From assembly GCA_026874595.1 (NCBI GenBank), contig CM049310.1:81328556-81392555 (forward strand): a stretch of 64,000 bases of DNA, written 5' to 3'. The notes under the pieces were generated by a model. That model was given only the letters and a program-made list of their open reading frames with translations. It was not told where the DNA came from and did no database searches. How positions within the stretch are numbered: position 1 is the stretch's first letter; each line of letters opens with the position of its first letter. Shown in pieces: positions 1 through 11,379 of this stretch. Made by a program: the position numbers and the translations under genes. This stretch comes from Sipunculus nudus. Lineage: Eukaryota > Annelida > Sipuncula > Golfingiida > Sipunculidae.

Positions 1-1910
1 TCCAAAACCAGACAGCCAACTACAACCGTCTTAATGTAGATATTGGCTTTACCAATACATATTTTCTGTAGCTAATAATATCAACATTCAGTATTTTATT
101 TTAGTAAACTGTATAATTTACTCAGTCAAGTGACAGGCTGTGAAGGGGCGTGGCCATCGGCCACAGCGGGAATAGTCTTTTCCATCTAGTAATTTATAGG
201 GTTTTATGTCTCACCACAGTCAAACCTTAAACCGGCATAAAATCATGTGTATTTTAACTTATAATTGTTTATAAAGCCTGTGGAACGTTTTGTCCACATG
301 GTGTGGACATTTGTCCACAGAGTTTTTTTATAGGGGTTGAGTGGCTGGAATGATTAATAGTGTTATATGCCTAGGGTTTTTAGCATTCGTATCCTTGTAT
401 TAAACTACCTTGTAAGGAGTTATTGCACACTGTAAATATACACTCACTAATGAGTCCCATGTAGCATATTTGTGCACAACCTGTTAACCGATTTAAATAT
501 GTTATTTTGAAGAACTTTAAAACTTACTGAATTCTCTTATCTTTCACTTCGAGTGTTCATGTGTGATAAGCATGAGTTAATGAAATTTCCCCTCACAGTT
601 ATATAAACCATCCTACTCAAAACACTTTGACAACAAATTTATCATTCCCATTTAAAATCATTATTGATATAAAAAGTAGAACGTTATCCCCTTACATTAC
701 TATAAATGTAACAGCAGTATGGCCCTGTTTGAAACTAGGGTTCCCGCGACAAAGCACCCCCCCCCCCCACCCAAACCAAAACAATATAAAATAAAAGAAA
801 ATAAATAGACTAAACGAGTATATGATGAGTCACCTGCAGGCCCGGCTGGGTCGTGAGTAACCATCAAACACCCTAACTCACTATACCAAAATAAAATTCC
901 TCCCTCCCCGAAAAACATTAACATTAAATACCCCCCCCCCCCCATCAAACAAATAGAAAATGAGACAACCCACCCCAGCCCCTAGGATTCCAAGCTCCCT
1001 GAAGAAGGAGACACCAGCTGCAACCAAACATGAAACCTGGACCAAGGGGGATTGTAGCTGCAGCTGATGATACAAGCACTAACAAAGGGAGGTCCTATAG
1101 CTGCTGCCTCACATCATAGAGTCCATCCAAGGGGGATTGTAGCTGCAGGACAAGAAAACCAGCAATACAACCGGGTCAGAGAGGAGAGAAAAAGAAACCC
1201 CCCCCCCTGTTCATGTACATAAAATAGTCAATAGATGATAGCTAATAGAGTAGAATTAGAAAGAAAAAGAAAATAAAAATAAAAACACATAAAATAAAAA
1301 CCAAAAAAATTTTTTTCACGCTGCACAATAGATACTGAGTGGAGATACCAGACCAACTCCACTCAGCCTAAAAGCACAACACAAGCACAACACCATATAG
1401 TACTATACTTGCACATTATTCTCAGTCTAGTATATTCCAAGTACTACATCAACCAAGTCAAGAGGTCTGGAATTCTTTACATACCCACTGCATACACACA
1501 GGCATCATATCACATTTTCTTTTTGCCCCAACTCAAAAATGTGCAGGGAATAACAACGTGCACAGACGGGGGTACTCTCAAGGATATGCGAAGCGTAGTA
1601 ACATATTTCGATGACAGACTATCCCTACCAGCACAAAGTTGTATTCTCATCACCGCTCACGACACATAACAGAATGCAAAATCACCTTGTACGAGGCACT
1701 AATCATACAACAAAACACGATTATCTATTGGAGAAAACTTTATTGAGTAGAAGCCTCATATCACCAAAATTCAAACACACCTTTTGCAGTTTTATAAATA
1801 GGTCAAGTAATGTTAAAATTGAAAACATAACAGCACACTAGCCAGGCTGCTTGCTGATAACGAAAAAAACTTGCTAAAACTTGCATAACTGGGTAACCCG
1901 GCTAATACGG
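1..1910. other. Intergenic AT-rich stretch, no gene recognised
   Basis: No exon-like or homologous reading frame is recognisable here. The stretch has several poly-C tracts (about 760-769, 931-943 and 1198-1207), a short self-complementary spot at about 288-318 built on GTCCACA/TGTGGAC, and a 22-base phrase (CCAAGGGGGATTGTAGCTGC) repeated at about 1042 and 1126. The short open frames look like chance. Confidence 0.5.
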
Positions 1911-2205
1911 TCCAAATGACCGAAACTGCAAGTACAATGGCGATGGGTCTCGAAACAGTGTCGTTCACAAGATCGTGTTCGGCTCTCGAATGGCATGGCC
2001 GGGTCTTCGATGCTGGGATCGGTGGAGGGAATGCAGGTTGCATATGCCTGTGCGGCTGTGGGTGTTGTAGCTTTCCAAAAAAGTCACCGGCTCGGGATGT
2101 ACGGTGGCGGCCTCTCGCGGCTCTCTGCTCGGCTTGGTGTGGCATTGCGTCTGTTGGCTCAGGAGAACGTGCTTAAGGAGCGCACAGGGCTGAGGTCTTG
2201 ACCAC
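1910..2205. other. GC-rich island with open frames, unidentified
   Basis: This block is clearly more GC-rich than its surroundings. It is open in two frames on the + strand and one on the minus strand (about 1916-2176 +, 1995-2201 + and 1813-2145 -). The translations are rich in Gly, Ala, Cys and Arg and I recognise no domain. It could be an exon fragment of a host gene, a decayed repeat, or chance openness from high GC. No splice signals clearly frame it. Confidence 0.2.
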
Positions 2206-2339
2206 AGCAACCTGTAGCTGCTTGACGAGTGTAAACTTTCTTTGGCTTGGCTTGGTCACTTGCTTCGTCCCAGCGAACAAAATACGCAATTAACCCCCCA
2301 TAAAATACTAAAGCTATTTTCATGGTTCGCCCAAACATT

Positions 2340-2710
2340 TTAATCAGTTGTTCATGTATCTTTGCCGAGCTATCCTGAAAATTTCAGTAAACCTTGCTGA
2401 GGACTTTTTGTGTTATCGTGCTAACAGACAAACAGATAAACATATCACAAACATACGCGCCCAAAAACATAACCCCCGCCGCTAGGTTTGGCGGAGGTTA
2501 AACAAATATAAATATACATTCTCATGAATACAGGTCTCCGCCATATGGGTGACCCTTATTGTGAGTTGCTCCCGAAAAAAGTGTTTGTATTCCTTTACAC
2601 GGCTCATACTTCCTTCCTGGACCCTGAGGAAGGACTCGGATCTTGAGACGGATCAACACTAAATTCAAATCGATTCTACATTGGCAGACCCTCATTACAA
2701 TTAACTACGG
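2340..2710. repeat. Dispersed repeat R1 at the left edge of segment A
   Basis: This stretch shares phrases with copies near 18890-19160, 6600-6870, 22985-23255, 51550-51880, 58650-58870, 59860-60140 and 62870-63150. Shared phrases include CTCCGCCAtrTGGG, GTCCTTCCTGGAC, GGATCatGAGrCGGAT and a tail with AACAAACACAC-like text. It is probably an old short interspersed element or MITE. The similarity between segments A and B becomes clear at about 2390, so the duplication breakpoint lies in or beside this repeat. Confidence 0.5.
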
Positions 2711-3349
2711 AAAATCAACAAAGCGCAACAGGTGGCCTAGCCTACAGTTAGAACCAGCTTGATAAATGTCTTCCCTATGTACAACTAATTAGTGTACGGA
2801 ACACAGCTGGAGCCAGTAAAACTTGTACATCAAATGTCTCACATCAGGTGAGTAAGGAACAAGGTTAAAATGGCTTATGGCTTATTATCATCGTAATTTT
2901 GATTTTGCACACGATATATATGAACTTCATAAAGCCCTTAAAGGAGCGTTCGAGTACTCGTGTCGAGTAGATCTGACCAAGTACTGGAGTACTCGTGTAC
3001 TTGTGCATTTTAAAACATTTAGAAGTATTGAGTCTGTTTAGTTATAAAAATGTTAGTAACCGGGTTTATTTCTTACCAGAATAAACAGGAACTTTTATGC
3101 ACAATCAAATGTCTACATATGCAAAACCAAGACCTCATGTAATGAAATAATTTACCTGAGAATTAAGATCACGTGTAATTTACCTGTAAATGTCAGTTTA
3201 TTGAATCTCATGATGGTACGGAGCCTCATATGAGTCGGATACTACCATGTACAAAATGTGTAAACAGTTTCACTTTCACCCCTTATATATATAAATATAT
3301 ATTTCGGATACTACCGTGTACAAAATGTGTAAACAGTTTCACTTTCACC

Positions 3350-3352
<3 letters not shown>

Positions 3353-3415
<63 letters not shown>
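3353..3415. repeat. TA dinucleotide microsatellite
   Basis: An uninterrupted TA run of about 63 bases. The flanking phrase (CGGATACTACC to CACCCCTTATATA) occurs twice in a row at about 3237-3295 and 3305-3360; segment B has one copy of the phrase and a shorter TA run at 19777-19829. Confidence 0.9.
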
Positions 3416-3417
<2 letters not shown>

Positions 3418-6288
3418 CACTAATCGCATTATTGCAACATCTAGAGCAAAAAGACATGTTTTTATTACACGCTCTTAACACAAAGACTTTTTATAATACG
3501 CCCTCAGCATAAAGACATTTTATAATACGTCGTTAGCACAATAATATGTCCTCAACACAAAAAATATAATACCTCCTTAGCTTAAAAAACGTTTATATTA
3601 TGTGCACACTAGGACGTTTATACTGACAGTTGAATTTCAGCATCGTTTGTGTGGCTCTTTCCCATTACCAAATTCCTATGAAGGAGGTTACATATATGTA
3701 TGTTCTAATCTACTAATTACATGAACAAACTCATAAAATCTCAATCTCCTTTCAGGTTGATGTTGGGTCTTTATGTTAACCATGCCCGAGTTTGGTAAAT
3801 ATTTGCTGTCCGAGTTCATGCTTGACTCGGAAATAAAACAACTAAACAGCAGTTCGTTCGGGAGTGTACCACGACGTGTTGTTAAGTACCAGAGAGAGTA
3901 TGTAAATAATGATACGAAGCAAACCGCAGTATAGTAGAGAGCACCCAGGAGACCACATACATCCGCAAATACCACAATATTATACTATATTTGCCTCTCT
4001 CACCGGATCAGCATCCAAGTTTATCAGAATATTTTTTACCGTTCTACAATCTATATAAACTGTTTCGAGGAAATATGTTATTATGTAATTCAGCAACAAC
4101 ACGCACACAAACTAAAAAACAAACACGTGAGAATACAATAACCTTGGCGGAGATATTTATTATGTTCATTATTAATAATACATGTATCTAGTGATTAAAT
4201 CTTATATACTAAAATCAAAATTATACATTTATATTATATAATTGATCGATTTTAAAATGACTTGCGTCGGTGTTTCGTTCTGACGCCCTTCCCTTTTTAA
4301 ATTGGATACACTGACTAAAATCAGTTTAACACAGTATAACATAGTACATGTATATCCATTAATATAATCTAAACAGTATTAATGGATTAGAGTAGAAATT
4401 CTTGTACCTATGTATACAGGCAGATTATATGGAGGGTGTGATTTTATTTATAATATATATCTGAGATTTACGGATAACATATTATTATTTTTTTTAATAA
4501 TATTTTTATTTAATATTTTTTATTATATATTTTTATTTAATATTATTATCTATATTATAAATACATCGCCTTCTGACCTATAAATTTGCATAAAATGCCA
4601 ATGAGGCTAGATTTTGAATGACCGTTCATCTGCGTATATGACGCGTTTTTTTCACGATAAATGCATTTTCGCGATAAGTTATCTTTCGCGAATATCACGA
4701 ATTTTAAAAACTCGAGAACAACAGGTCAACCACTGTATGGGCTTTTACCGATTAGGTGTAGCAATGTAATCGAACGCTTTATGAATATTCATTATTTTAT
4801 AATGATCAGATTGCAGGATGATATACACAGGTGCCCCGACCTTTATTATTTGGTCCAAAATGGCCGACCCTGGATGGAGAGCTTGGAATATGTTGCAGAA
4901 TTTCTAGGTGCTAATCCAGAGAACCTGGCCTTTGTGGAAAATGTTACATTTGGTGAGTAACTCACTCAAATTTATTTGTGGGAGCAACTTTTTATATTGT
5001 GCACCAAATAACAATAATAAAGGGTACAGTTTATATTGTTGTTTTCTGACCTGGAAGGGGACACGATAGGAATAAAATAAAGCCATCTTGTGTGGAATGC
5101 ATGAAAGTCCTCCACAGATATTCAATTTTAATATTATATGTACGTCAGAGAGTAAATCTAACCCCGTCTTATAGATACAGGATATGGAGTTAAACAACAT
5201 AAGGTAAACCTCGCAAGGTGATAGTACGTCACATCAGGTTATTTGGTACGCCGTATCACACAGTGACTAATACAGGTGTTTCGCATTTGTTCATGTCTCT
5301 ATGAGTCTGCAAACCTGTTCTAATGTTACTTCTTCAGGTGTCAATGCAGCATTAAAAAGCATCAAATTTGAACCCGGAGACGCACTGTTGGCAAGCCGTT
5401 GGACCTTTTCCGGGTTGATGCCATGCTGCCGCTATTTAGAACATGCAGGTGACATGAAAAAAGAAATAAATAAAACAAATGAATAACAGACATACACTGC
5501 TAACTCCCGTTTCTCCCTCCAGAACGGCTACCACATAACACTGCTAATAATAGCCGAGTTTGCTGTACATCGCTACAAGGGAAAAGGCACATAGTCAGAT
5601 ATATTTGACCCAGGAGAGCGGGGCATTTTGGATTTCAAGCCAGGTAGCAAAATTTGAGAGGTTATTGAACACATATAAGGAATGTAATACTGAAGATGCG
5701 TAAAGAAACAATTAAGATTTATCTATCAGGTTTATTGTTAGTAAAGCTACCTTTCTGTTTACCGGTATGAAGAAACGAAGGTCAATAAGCAGACCAATCA
5801 GTAGCTGTTGAGTTCACCGACGTTTTCAGTTCAGTGTCATGTCCAAGGAAGAGGTACCACTTATATGTGTATTCTATATATCTTTCTTACGAGGAGGAAT
5901 TCATTAATTAGAATGGTTTCTCCATAACCAGGTACAGAGGTTTAATGGCTGCCGCTGAAGACACCGATAGAATCTAAGCAACACGTGATCGACCTTTATG
6001 AAGAGTACCTGAACAAATATCCCAACATCAAAGTGGTCTTCACAGGTGTGTCTTCGTCACAACAAAATCATTTTTATTTTACCTTCTGAACAAGGAGGGC
6101 TCATTTTCTGACCGAACTTTCATTGTTTTCTCATAAAATCTTTTTAAATCTTTTTAACGCTTCTTAAATTATGATAAAATGTAGATATGTTTAGGCAATG
6201 CATTTTCATATGAATGCCGTAATTACTAATGTATTTACATTTATCTTTGTTAATTACGTTTATATTTCAATATATATATATATATATA

Positions 6289-6300
6289 TTAAGGGGACTA

Positions 6301-6357
<57 letters not shown>

Positions 6358-6364
6358 CCCTTAA
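6289..6364. repeat. Palindromic TA microsatellite with TTAAGGGGACTATA arms
   Basis: The arms TTAAGGGGACTATA (6289-6302) and TATAGTCCCCTTAA (6351-6364) are exact reverse complements around a pure TA core, so the whole 76 bases can fold into one hairpin. It lies in intron 4 of copy A. Segment B keeps only the right arm, with one change, at about 22735. Related GTCCCCTTAAT phrases occur at about 18188, 18361 and 18391. Confidence 0.8.
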
Positions 6365-6599
6365 TCTTATCGATCCTCACTAGTATATAAACCAAAAGAA
6401 CATGATGGTGTGGTATTCTGATCAAAATAGATATCTGAAGTCCTCCTCCATGTAGGATGGGTACTGGCGGGGGTGAGAGGTCGGGTTCCCAATTGTGGAT
6501 CTAAGACGGCCGCTCACCTAAGCACACTTTTATAAAAGCTCTGCGAACATTGAAATCCTGACGCTGAAGTTCATACTTTCAAGTGCCGGTGTACACATA

Positions 6600-6870
6600 A
6601 GCGCTCGACCGTGGCCTATACAGGTGGCCAGGCCACCTACGTGGCGCAGGATGCTGGACATTTACCTTTTTGGCCTATATTCACTTGGTTCATATCTTAC
6701 TGCACATTTCTGAATATACCAGGAAGTCCTTCCTGGATCAAGATCATGAGCCGGGCCAACAAAAAAAATCTTATCGAATTTCATACCCTAGAGGCCTGAA
6801 AATTTCACGGGATTCCTGTCTAGACTGGTATAGGAGTGGGGTTTAGGCCTGAACAAATTTGGTTGAAACT
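6600..6870 (+). repeat. Dispersed repeat R1 in intron 4 of copy A
   Basis: It contains GTCCTTCCTGGATCAAGATC and ATGAGCCGG and a GGTGGCCAGGCCACC palindrome at about 6622. The equivalent copy in segment B is at 22985-23255, so this insertion predates the duplication. Confidence 0.5.
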
Positions 6871-8008
6871 CTTAAAACAGTTGCGGCGTTTGAAGGGGGG
6901 GGGGAGTTGTCAGACAGTTTGGACCTCAACCCTTTTCTGGTTCGCCACTAAACATTGCTTGACTGTCACAGATCACATTACAAGCACGACTGCCTGTCTA
7001 TTGCCGATCGCGGACATTATAGAACGGTGTCACCGCCACGGCAAGATCATCGTGGTGGATGGTGCGCACGGCCCCGGACAGGTGGCGCTGAATCTGAAAG
7101 AGCTGGGGGCAGACTTTTATATCGGTGACTTAACTAGCGAGATTTTACGCTTAGAATATCTTCCAGCCCATCGCCAATGTAGATCACGATCCTATGTCGT
7201 AAATGTTTATTACTTTGTTAGAATTTTGCTACAGTCCGTTGATAGGTTATGAAACGTAATGGTAGTATATGATGAAAGTAAATCTACAAGCACAATATGT
7301 AACAATTTAAACTTAATACTGAAGCATGTTTAGTGAGTGGCAGAAACTAAGCGATTGATGGAGTGGGAGTAAAACTGTATTTTTTATTCAGTTGAGCATA
7401 TTTGCGAAGCTGAAAAACTATTAGAACTAACTTGTTGTATGGCTGAGTATACCTGCAACCGTAACATATTCGTTGGTCTATCGAATTCCTGTGAAACCTT
7501 TTCTTTTGATTGAATGCGATAATTAACATCTTTGTTCCAGGTAGTTTATACAAATGGTTGTTCTCTTCCCGGTCCTGCGGTGTCCTGTACGTTCACCCAA
7601 AGCATCATGGGACGGTTCACTCCCCGATCACTTCCAGAGGTTACGGCGACGGTCAAAGCTTCAAGACGGAGTTCCTACGGCAAGGCACCCGGGACAATAC
7701 GGCTTGTTCTTCAAGTGTGGAGGGCATCCGATTTTTAAAGGATTTAGGGGGACGTGTAAGTCCAGTTGTATACTTTGTATAGATGACATAGAAATGAAAT
7801 TAACAATTATGACAATTAAGATTGCTGTTGTAATCGGTCAGTTACAAGAACAAGCTAAATGACAATAACTGTCTGCGTCCATCCTGAACATGTTCCGGTT
7901 TCAGGAACGCCATCAAAGAATGTTCACAAATGTACAAGCAATTATGCACCATGGGCAAAATAAGTAAATGGCCTGTATTTCTTAGATTGCAGAGTTCTAG
8001 TTAATAAT

Positions 8009-8704
8009 TACGCTCTTTACACAGCGCTTATATTTATAGGCCTACTCCCTGTATCGTAAGCGCTGTTTGTTATGACCTCGTATACTGAATTGCTACACCA
8101 AAGGGGAGCACTATATTTTCGTCCAATCAGATGAGACCTTGTGCTGGAAGACACGGCCAAGCGAGGAATACATGGAGCCAATCATGTTCATGTCGTTTGG
8201 AGTGACAGCTTATCGCCCCAGTAACCGTCTGAACAGGCCACAGGCTCAAAGAGACTTGCCCCAGACGTCGTTTGCTTAGGGCCTTGGGCACATAGGATGC
8301 CCGGCCGGTGAGTTGTAATTCAAACGAAACGTAACAACAAAGCTGCGTGCACACCTGGCTGGTTTCAGTTCTGCAGACAACAGATACATGGCTACGCTAA
8401 CACAGTCATAATGCCATAATCGAATCGGTCAATGATGCGAGAATACAGAGGGAGCAATTAAAATTCGACAGTTAACTCTCATCAAGCGGCGCTTGAAGCA
8501 CAGCTATGGGCGGAGCCAGGATGCCTGTCGAATGTTTGTTTATTGGCATCTGGTTGGCTGCTTGTCACATTATACGCACTTTTTTTTTCAGCGGACAACG
8601 AACCGCCATCTGGTGTCTAAATATATCATGAACGGTCAAAACTGGCAGCGTGAAAATCAGTTGCTTCTTTAGAAGCGCAAGATTTCCGCTGCCTCGGGAG
8701 CGTA
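8009..8704. mobile_element. Non-autonomous TIR DNA transposon, copy in intron 6 of A (696 bp)
   Basis: The element starts TACGCTC and ends GAGCGTA. These are inverted ends, with a further shared CAGCG block 6 bases inside each end. It is flanked by the 9-base direct repeat GTTAATAAT at 8000-8008 and 8705-8713. It has no transposase-like frame. The same element, with its own different 9-base duplication, interrupts the LTR at 16588-17273; it also sits at the matching place in segment B (24419-25119). Nine-base duplications are typical of Mutator-like (MULE) and some Merlin-type elements, but the superfamily cannot be fixed from the ends alone. Confidence 0.85.
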
Positions 8705-9084
8705 GTTAATAATATAGTTAATAATACCGTATTCAGAAAAATTGCTTTAGTAATAATTAAAAATAAGAATCCACCGTGTTGAATATCCAGCAAATGAATG
8801 GTCGATGGACATATCCTAGTTTTATTTTTGTCGCAGGTAGAACAATTTTTTGTTGTGTGTGGCCTATACAATCAACAAATACATCAATTACACGACGTTT
8901 CGATATAAGTATGGGTTTATATTATAAAGTCACCGACAATGTAAATGCGATTCTCATCCGACTTTCTAAATTTGCCTTCCTGGTCTTTCTGGTCTGTTCC
9001 CCATTTAAAGCCCTTTTCCTCTCAATACACACAATCCATGCAGCCATGATAGGCACTTTAGGTTATTTATTAAATATTTGATTA

Positions 9085-9230
9085 TAACAATTGCCCTCTT
9101 ACTCCTAGCAACCTCAAGGTTAAGACTTTGGCCAGGAGTCTTAGCGCAAAAAAAAAGCTGTCTTAACGGGACTCCAACCAACAACCTTGCGGTCACAAAT
9201 CCCTGGCCATTACACCACCATGCTCAAGCT
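9085..9230 (-). repeat. tRNA-derived SINE, family 1 (copy in A)
   Basis: Read on the minus strand it has a tRNA-like head with an A-box-like GGTGTAATGGCCAGG, a B-box-like GGTTGGAGTCC, and a following Ala/Leu-tRNA-like acceptor region. The Pol III boxes are degenerate and there is no full cloverleaf, so it is not called a tRNA gene. It lies in intron 6 of copy A, 40 bases before exon 7, and is shared with B at 25500-25645. Confidence 0.55.
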
Positions 9231-9974
9231 AAACGATTAGAGTATACAATGACTTTTATTTATATAATTAGGCTGCGACCTCGGCGTACATCGTGGATCT
9301 TCTTGATAAAGCTGTACAACTCCTGACCGCAGCCTGGGGTACTGATAAGATTCCTATACCACGTGACATGGAGGCGCCATTCATGCGTTTAGTGCGTCTC
9401 CCGCTGATGAAAATGATTGATGACTTTATTAAGGATAAGGTTATGGTAAGCACTATAGTTTTCAGTAATCTATGAATATTTATTTTGTATTTGCCTGGTT
9501 TACACGCCTAATGAATTTATTAACACGCTGCACACTGTTAAGTGAATCTGTACTATATATATATTTATTTTCTGGACTAGATTACTACTTAACTGCTCCC
9601 AGCTTTGTTGAGGGAGGGGATATAGGCCAGATAATGACACATCAGAGTTTGGTGTCGATCGTTATAATAGAAAGGACCTAGTAAGATTTGCTTAACCTTT
9701 GCGGATGCATCAGCTCTACTTGAGTCCATACCAGTTTATATAACATCCCTGATCAACAGGTCAGGATAGATATTTTTTTTATTTGCCAGTATATTAATAA
9801 TTGCACAGGAATTTATCTTTACAGAACGGTAACATAACTCTGCTAGGCGTCAGGAAAGCTCTACGAGACCGGTTTAAATTGGAAGTTACTGTTGGATGGT
9901 TTGATGGGAAAGCATGGGCTAGGATCAGTGGGCAAGTTTTCAACTCGTTAAAGGATTACCAAGCTCTGAGCGAC

Positions 9975-10330
9975 GCTGTCCTGACTCTCAAGTCTGAAGA
10001 GTTCTAGATAACTACGGGACTGACTAATCACAAAAACACAGACAAAACACAGACAAGCTGGATATCCGCTCAAAAATGAACGACGCTTTTCTTACTCTCA
10101 AAACTGAGGTAGTCTAGACGTTTGCGGAGACTGACTAACCATCACAACACAAACAAACTGCATGGATATTTGTTCAGAAATAAACGAACCTTTTTTCCCT
10201 TCTGAAATGCATTTCAGCATATAAAAACTCATTTTCAATGATTGAAATTTAAACAGATTGGACGTGATCGAATCCATCCTGACTATTAAAACTGATGATG
10301 TCAAAGGGGGTTGTGTTACATCCAGACTGT
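9975..10330 (+). repeat. Tandem array of about 111-bp units seeded by the last codons of copy A
   Basis: The end of exon 8 plus the start of the 3' flank (CTGACTCTCAAGTCTGAAGA and GTTCTAGA, then GACTGACTAATCA, AACACAGACAAGCTGGATAT) recurs downstream at about 10091 and, more weakly, at about 10190 and 10280. Each unit therefore repeats the closing coding sequence including its TAG. Segment B has a longer version at 26395-26840. Confidence 0.7.
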
Positions 10331-10384
10331 AACAGACTGGACATTTACTCAGAGAAAGTCGCACCTTCCCAACCACTCAAATCT

Positions 10385-11152
10385 TGTTACGAAAGCTAAT
10401 ATAATCAGATCACGTATGCGTGATGAACACAAATTCTGTAACAATAGGCAGCGTGAAATGTCTATGGGAATGAATAAAGAAGTCAGTGGTTTTTTGTTAA
10501 CAAATAACTATAATTTATTCTTAAAACAACCCTATCATTACAATACACTAAATCAATACAATTATACAGTAAAACAGCGGTATTACAACAAATCAACACA
10601 ATCTCACAGAAAAGTAAACAATGTGCACAGTACCTGGATACCAACACCGTCACAACGATAAGTTCTTTCAATGTATACTCTCGGAGAATGACAGTCCAGT
10701 GTAAAGCTCTTGTAACATCCAGAAATAAACTGAAGTCCAAATGCACGAAATCCAGGAGAAACTCTAAAGAAAATCTATAATTGCCGCACACGTCGGATAA
10801 GGTCCCAGAAATTGACACACGCTTCTGCGTCCGCTGGAAATCTTCTCTGCTCTCTCCCCCCGGCTCTAAAACACAGCCCCTTTATATACTCTTCACCCCA
10901 AGCCCAGAATTTTCCAAATCTAGAACATTCGAAGAATAATACATTATACATGGTAAGCACGCGTCACAGGAATCATCTAGAAAAAAATCGCTGTGTGTAT
11001 CCCTACATACCACGGTCATCACGTGACATCGGCCAGGCGTGAGAGCCCCTAGCTAGCATAGTTATGAGAGTTTAACAGTACGGATTAAACATAAAGTGCA
11101 TAAACTTCACGAGTTACGCCCGTGTCACACAATAAAAGGAGCACCTGTAACA
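10385..11152 (-). mobile_element. 3' LTR of the Gmr1-like retrotransposon (768 bp)
   Basis: The LTR begins TGTTAC and ends GTAACA, matching the ends of the other LTR at 16480-17978. By eye the two LTRs are a little over 90 percent identical outside indels, so the insertion is old. This copy lost a block of about 30 bases between two CTGTAAC phrases. The outer flank ATCT here and TTCT beyond 17978 may be a 4-base target duplication with one change. Confidence 0.85.
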
Positions 11153-11199
11153 CTCCCCCTCCTGAAAGAAAAAAAGGAACCTGTAACACTCCCCCTCCT
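11153..11199 (-). other. Polypurine tract and its 38-base tandem duplicate
   Basis: On the minus strand AGGAGGGGGAG directly precedes the LTR start TGTTACAGG. This is the place and composition expected of the plus-strand primer of reverse transcription. The block ACCTGTAACACTCCCCCTCC occurs twice, at about 11143 and about 11179, so the tract plus the LTR tip has been duplicated. Confidence 0.75.
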
Positions 11200-11379
11200 G
11201 TAAGAAAAAAGAAAGTTTTCACGGAAAAATTTCTTTTTGCGATCACAATCACTAAATTTTTACAACATCTCAAAACATCTTATTTACAACATTACATAAA
11301 CATCTTGTTTACAACATTTCATAAACTTCTCGATGAGCAATCAACAAGTACAATGTCTTTCCCTTTAATGTGTATGATA

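Larger units (their letters stand above)
3782..10007 (+). pseudogene. Copy A: class V aminotransferase (isopenicillin-N-epimerase-like), one nonsense codon
   Basis: Eight exons can be placed by splice sites and by match to copy C: 3782-3897, 4810-4952, 5338-5448, 5932-6045, 6972-7124, 7541-7755, 9272-9445 and 9825-10007. Exon lengths 1-6 (116, 143, 111, 114, 153 and 215) equal those of copy C exactly, and phases agree. All acceptors are AG and all donors GT. The single clear lesion is TAA at 5943-5945 in exon 4, where copy B has CAA. Elsewhere the frame is open: PLP-binding VVDGAHGPGQ in exon 5, the Lys in LYKWLF in exon 6, and MEAPFMRLVRLP in exon 7. Active-site neighbours differ from copy C: LNNGS is LNSSS, HK is YK, and WQGTRD is RQGTRD. 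In the family the enzyme acts on amino acids with PLP; the substrate here is unknown. A leader acceptor at 3754-3755 suggests a 5' UTR intron. A truncated product or an allele without the stop cannot be excluded. Confidence 0.8.
2390..10354 (+). repeat. Duplicated segment A (paralogue of 18890-26840)
   Basis: Exons, introns, transposon insertions and even microsatellites occur in the same order as in segment B, offset by about 16.4 kb (ATG 3782 versus 20198; last exon 9825 versus 26248). The nucleotide match is high throughout by eye. Left edge: the phrase GAGGACTTTTTGTGTTATCG. Right edge: the phrase GGACATTTACTCAGAG at 10339-10354, after which the two copies diverge. Small indels separate the copies, for example a tandem duplication of about 68 bases at 3237-3360 present only in A. 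Confidence 0.85.

Noticed and set aside
9160-9230. Possible tRNA gene on the minus strand
   Set aside because: Boxes are degenerate, the cloverleaf is incomplete, and a twin lies at the same place in segment B; it is a SINE head.
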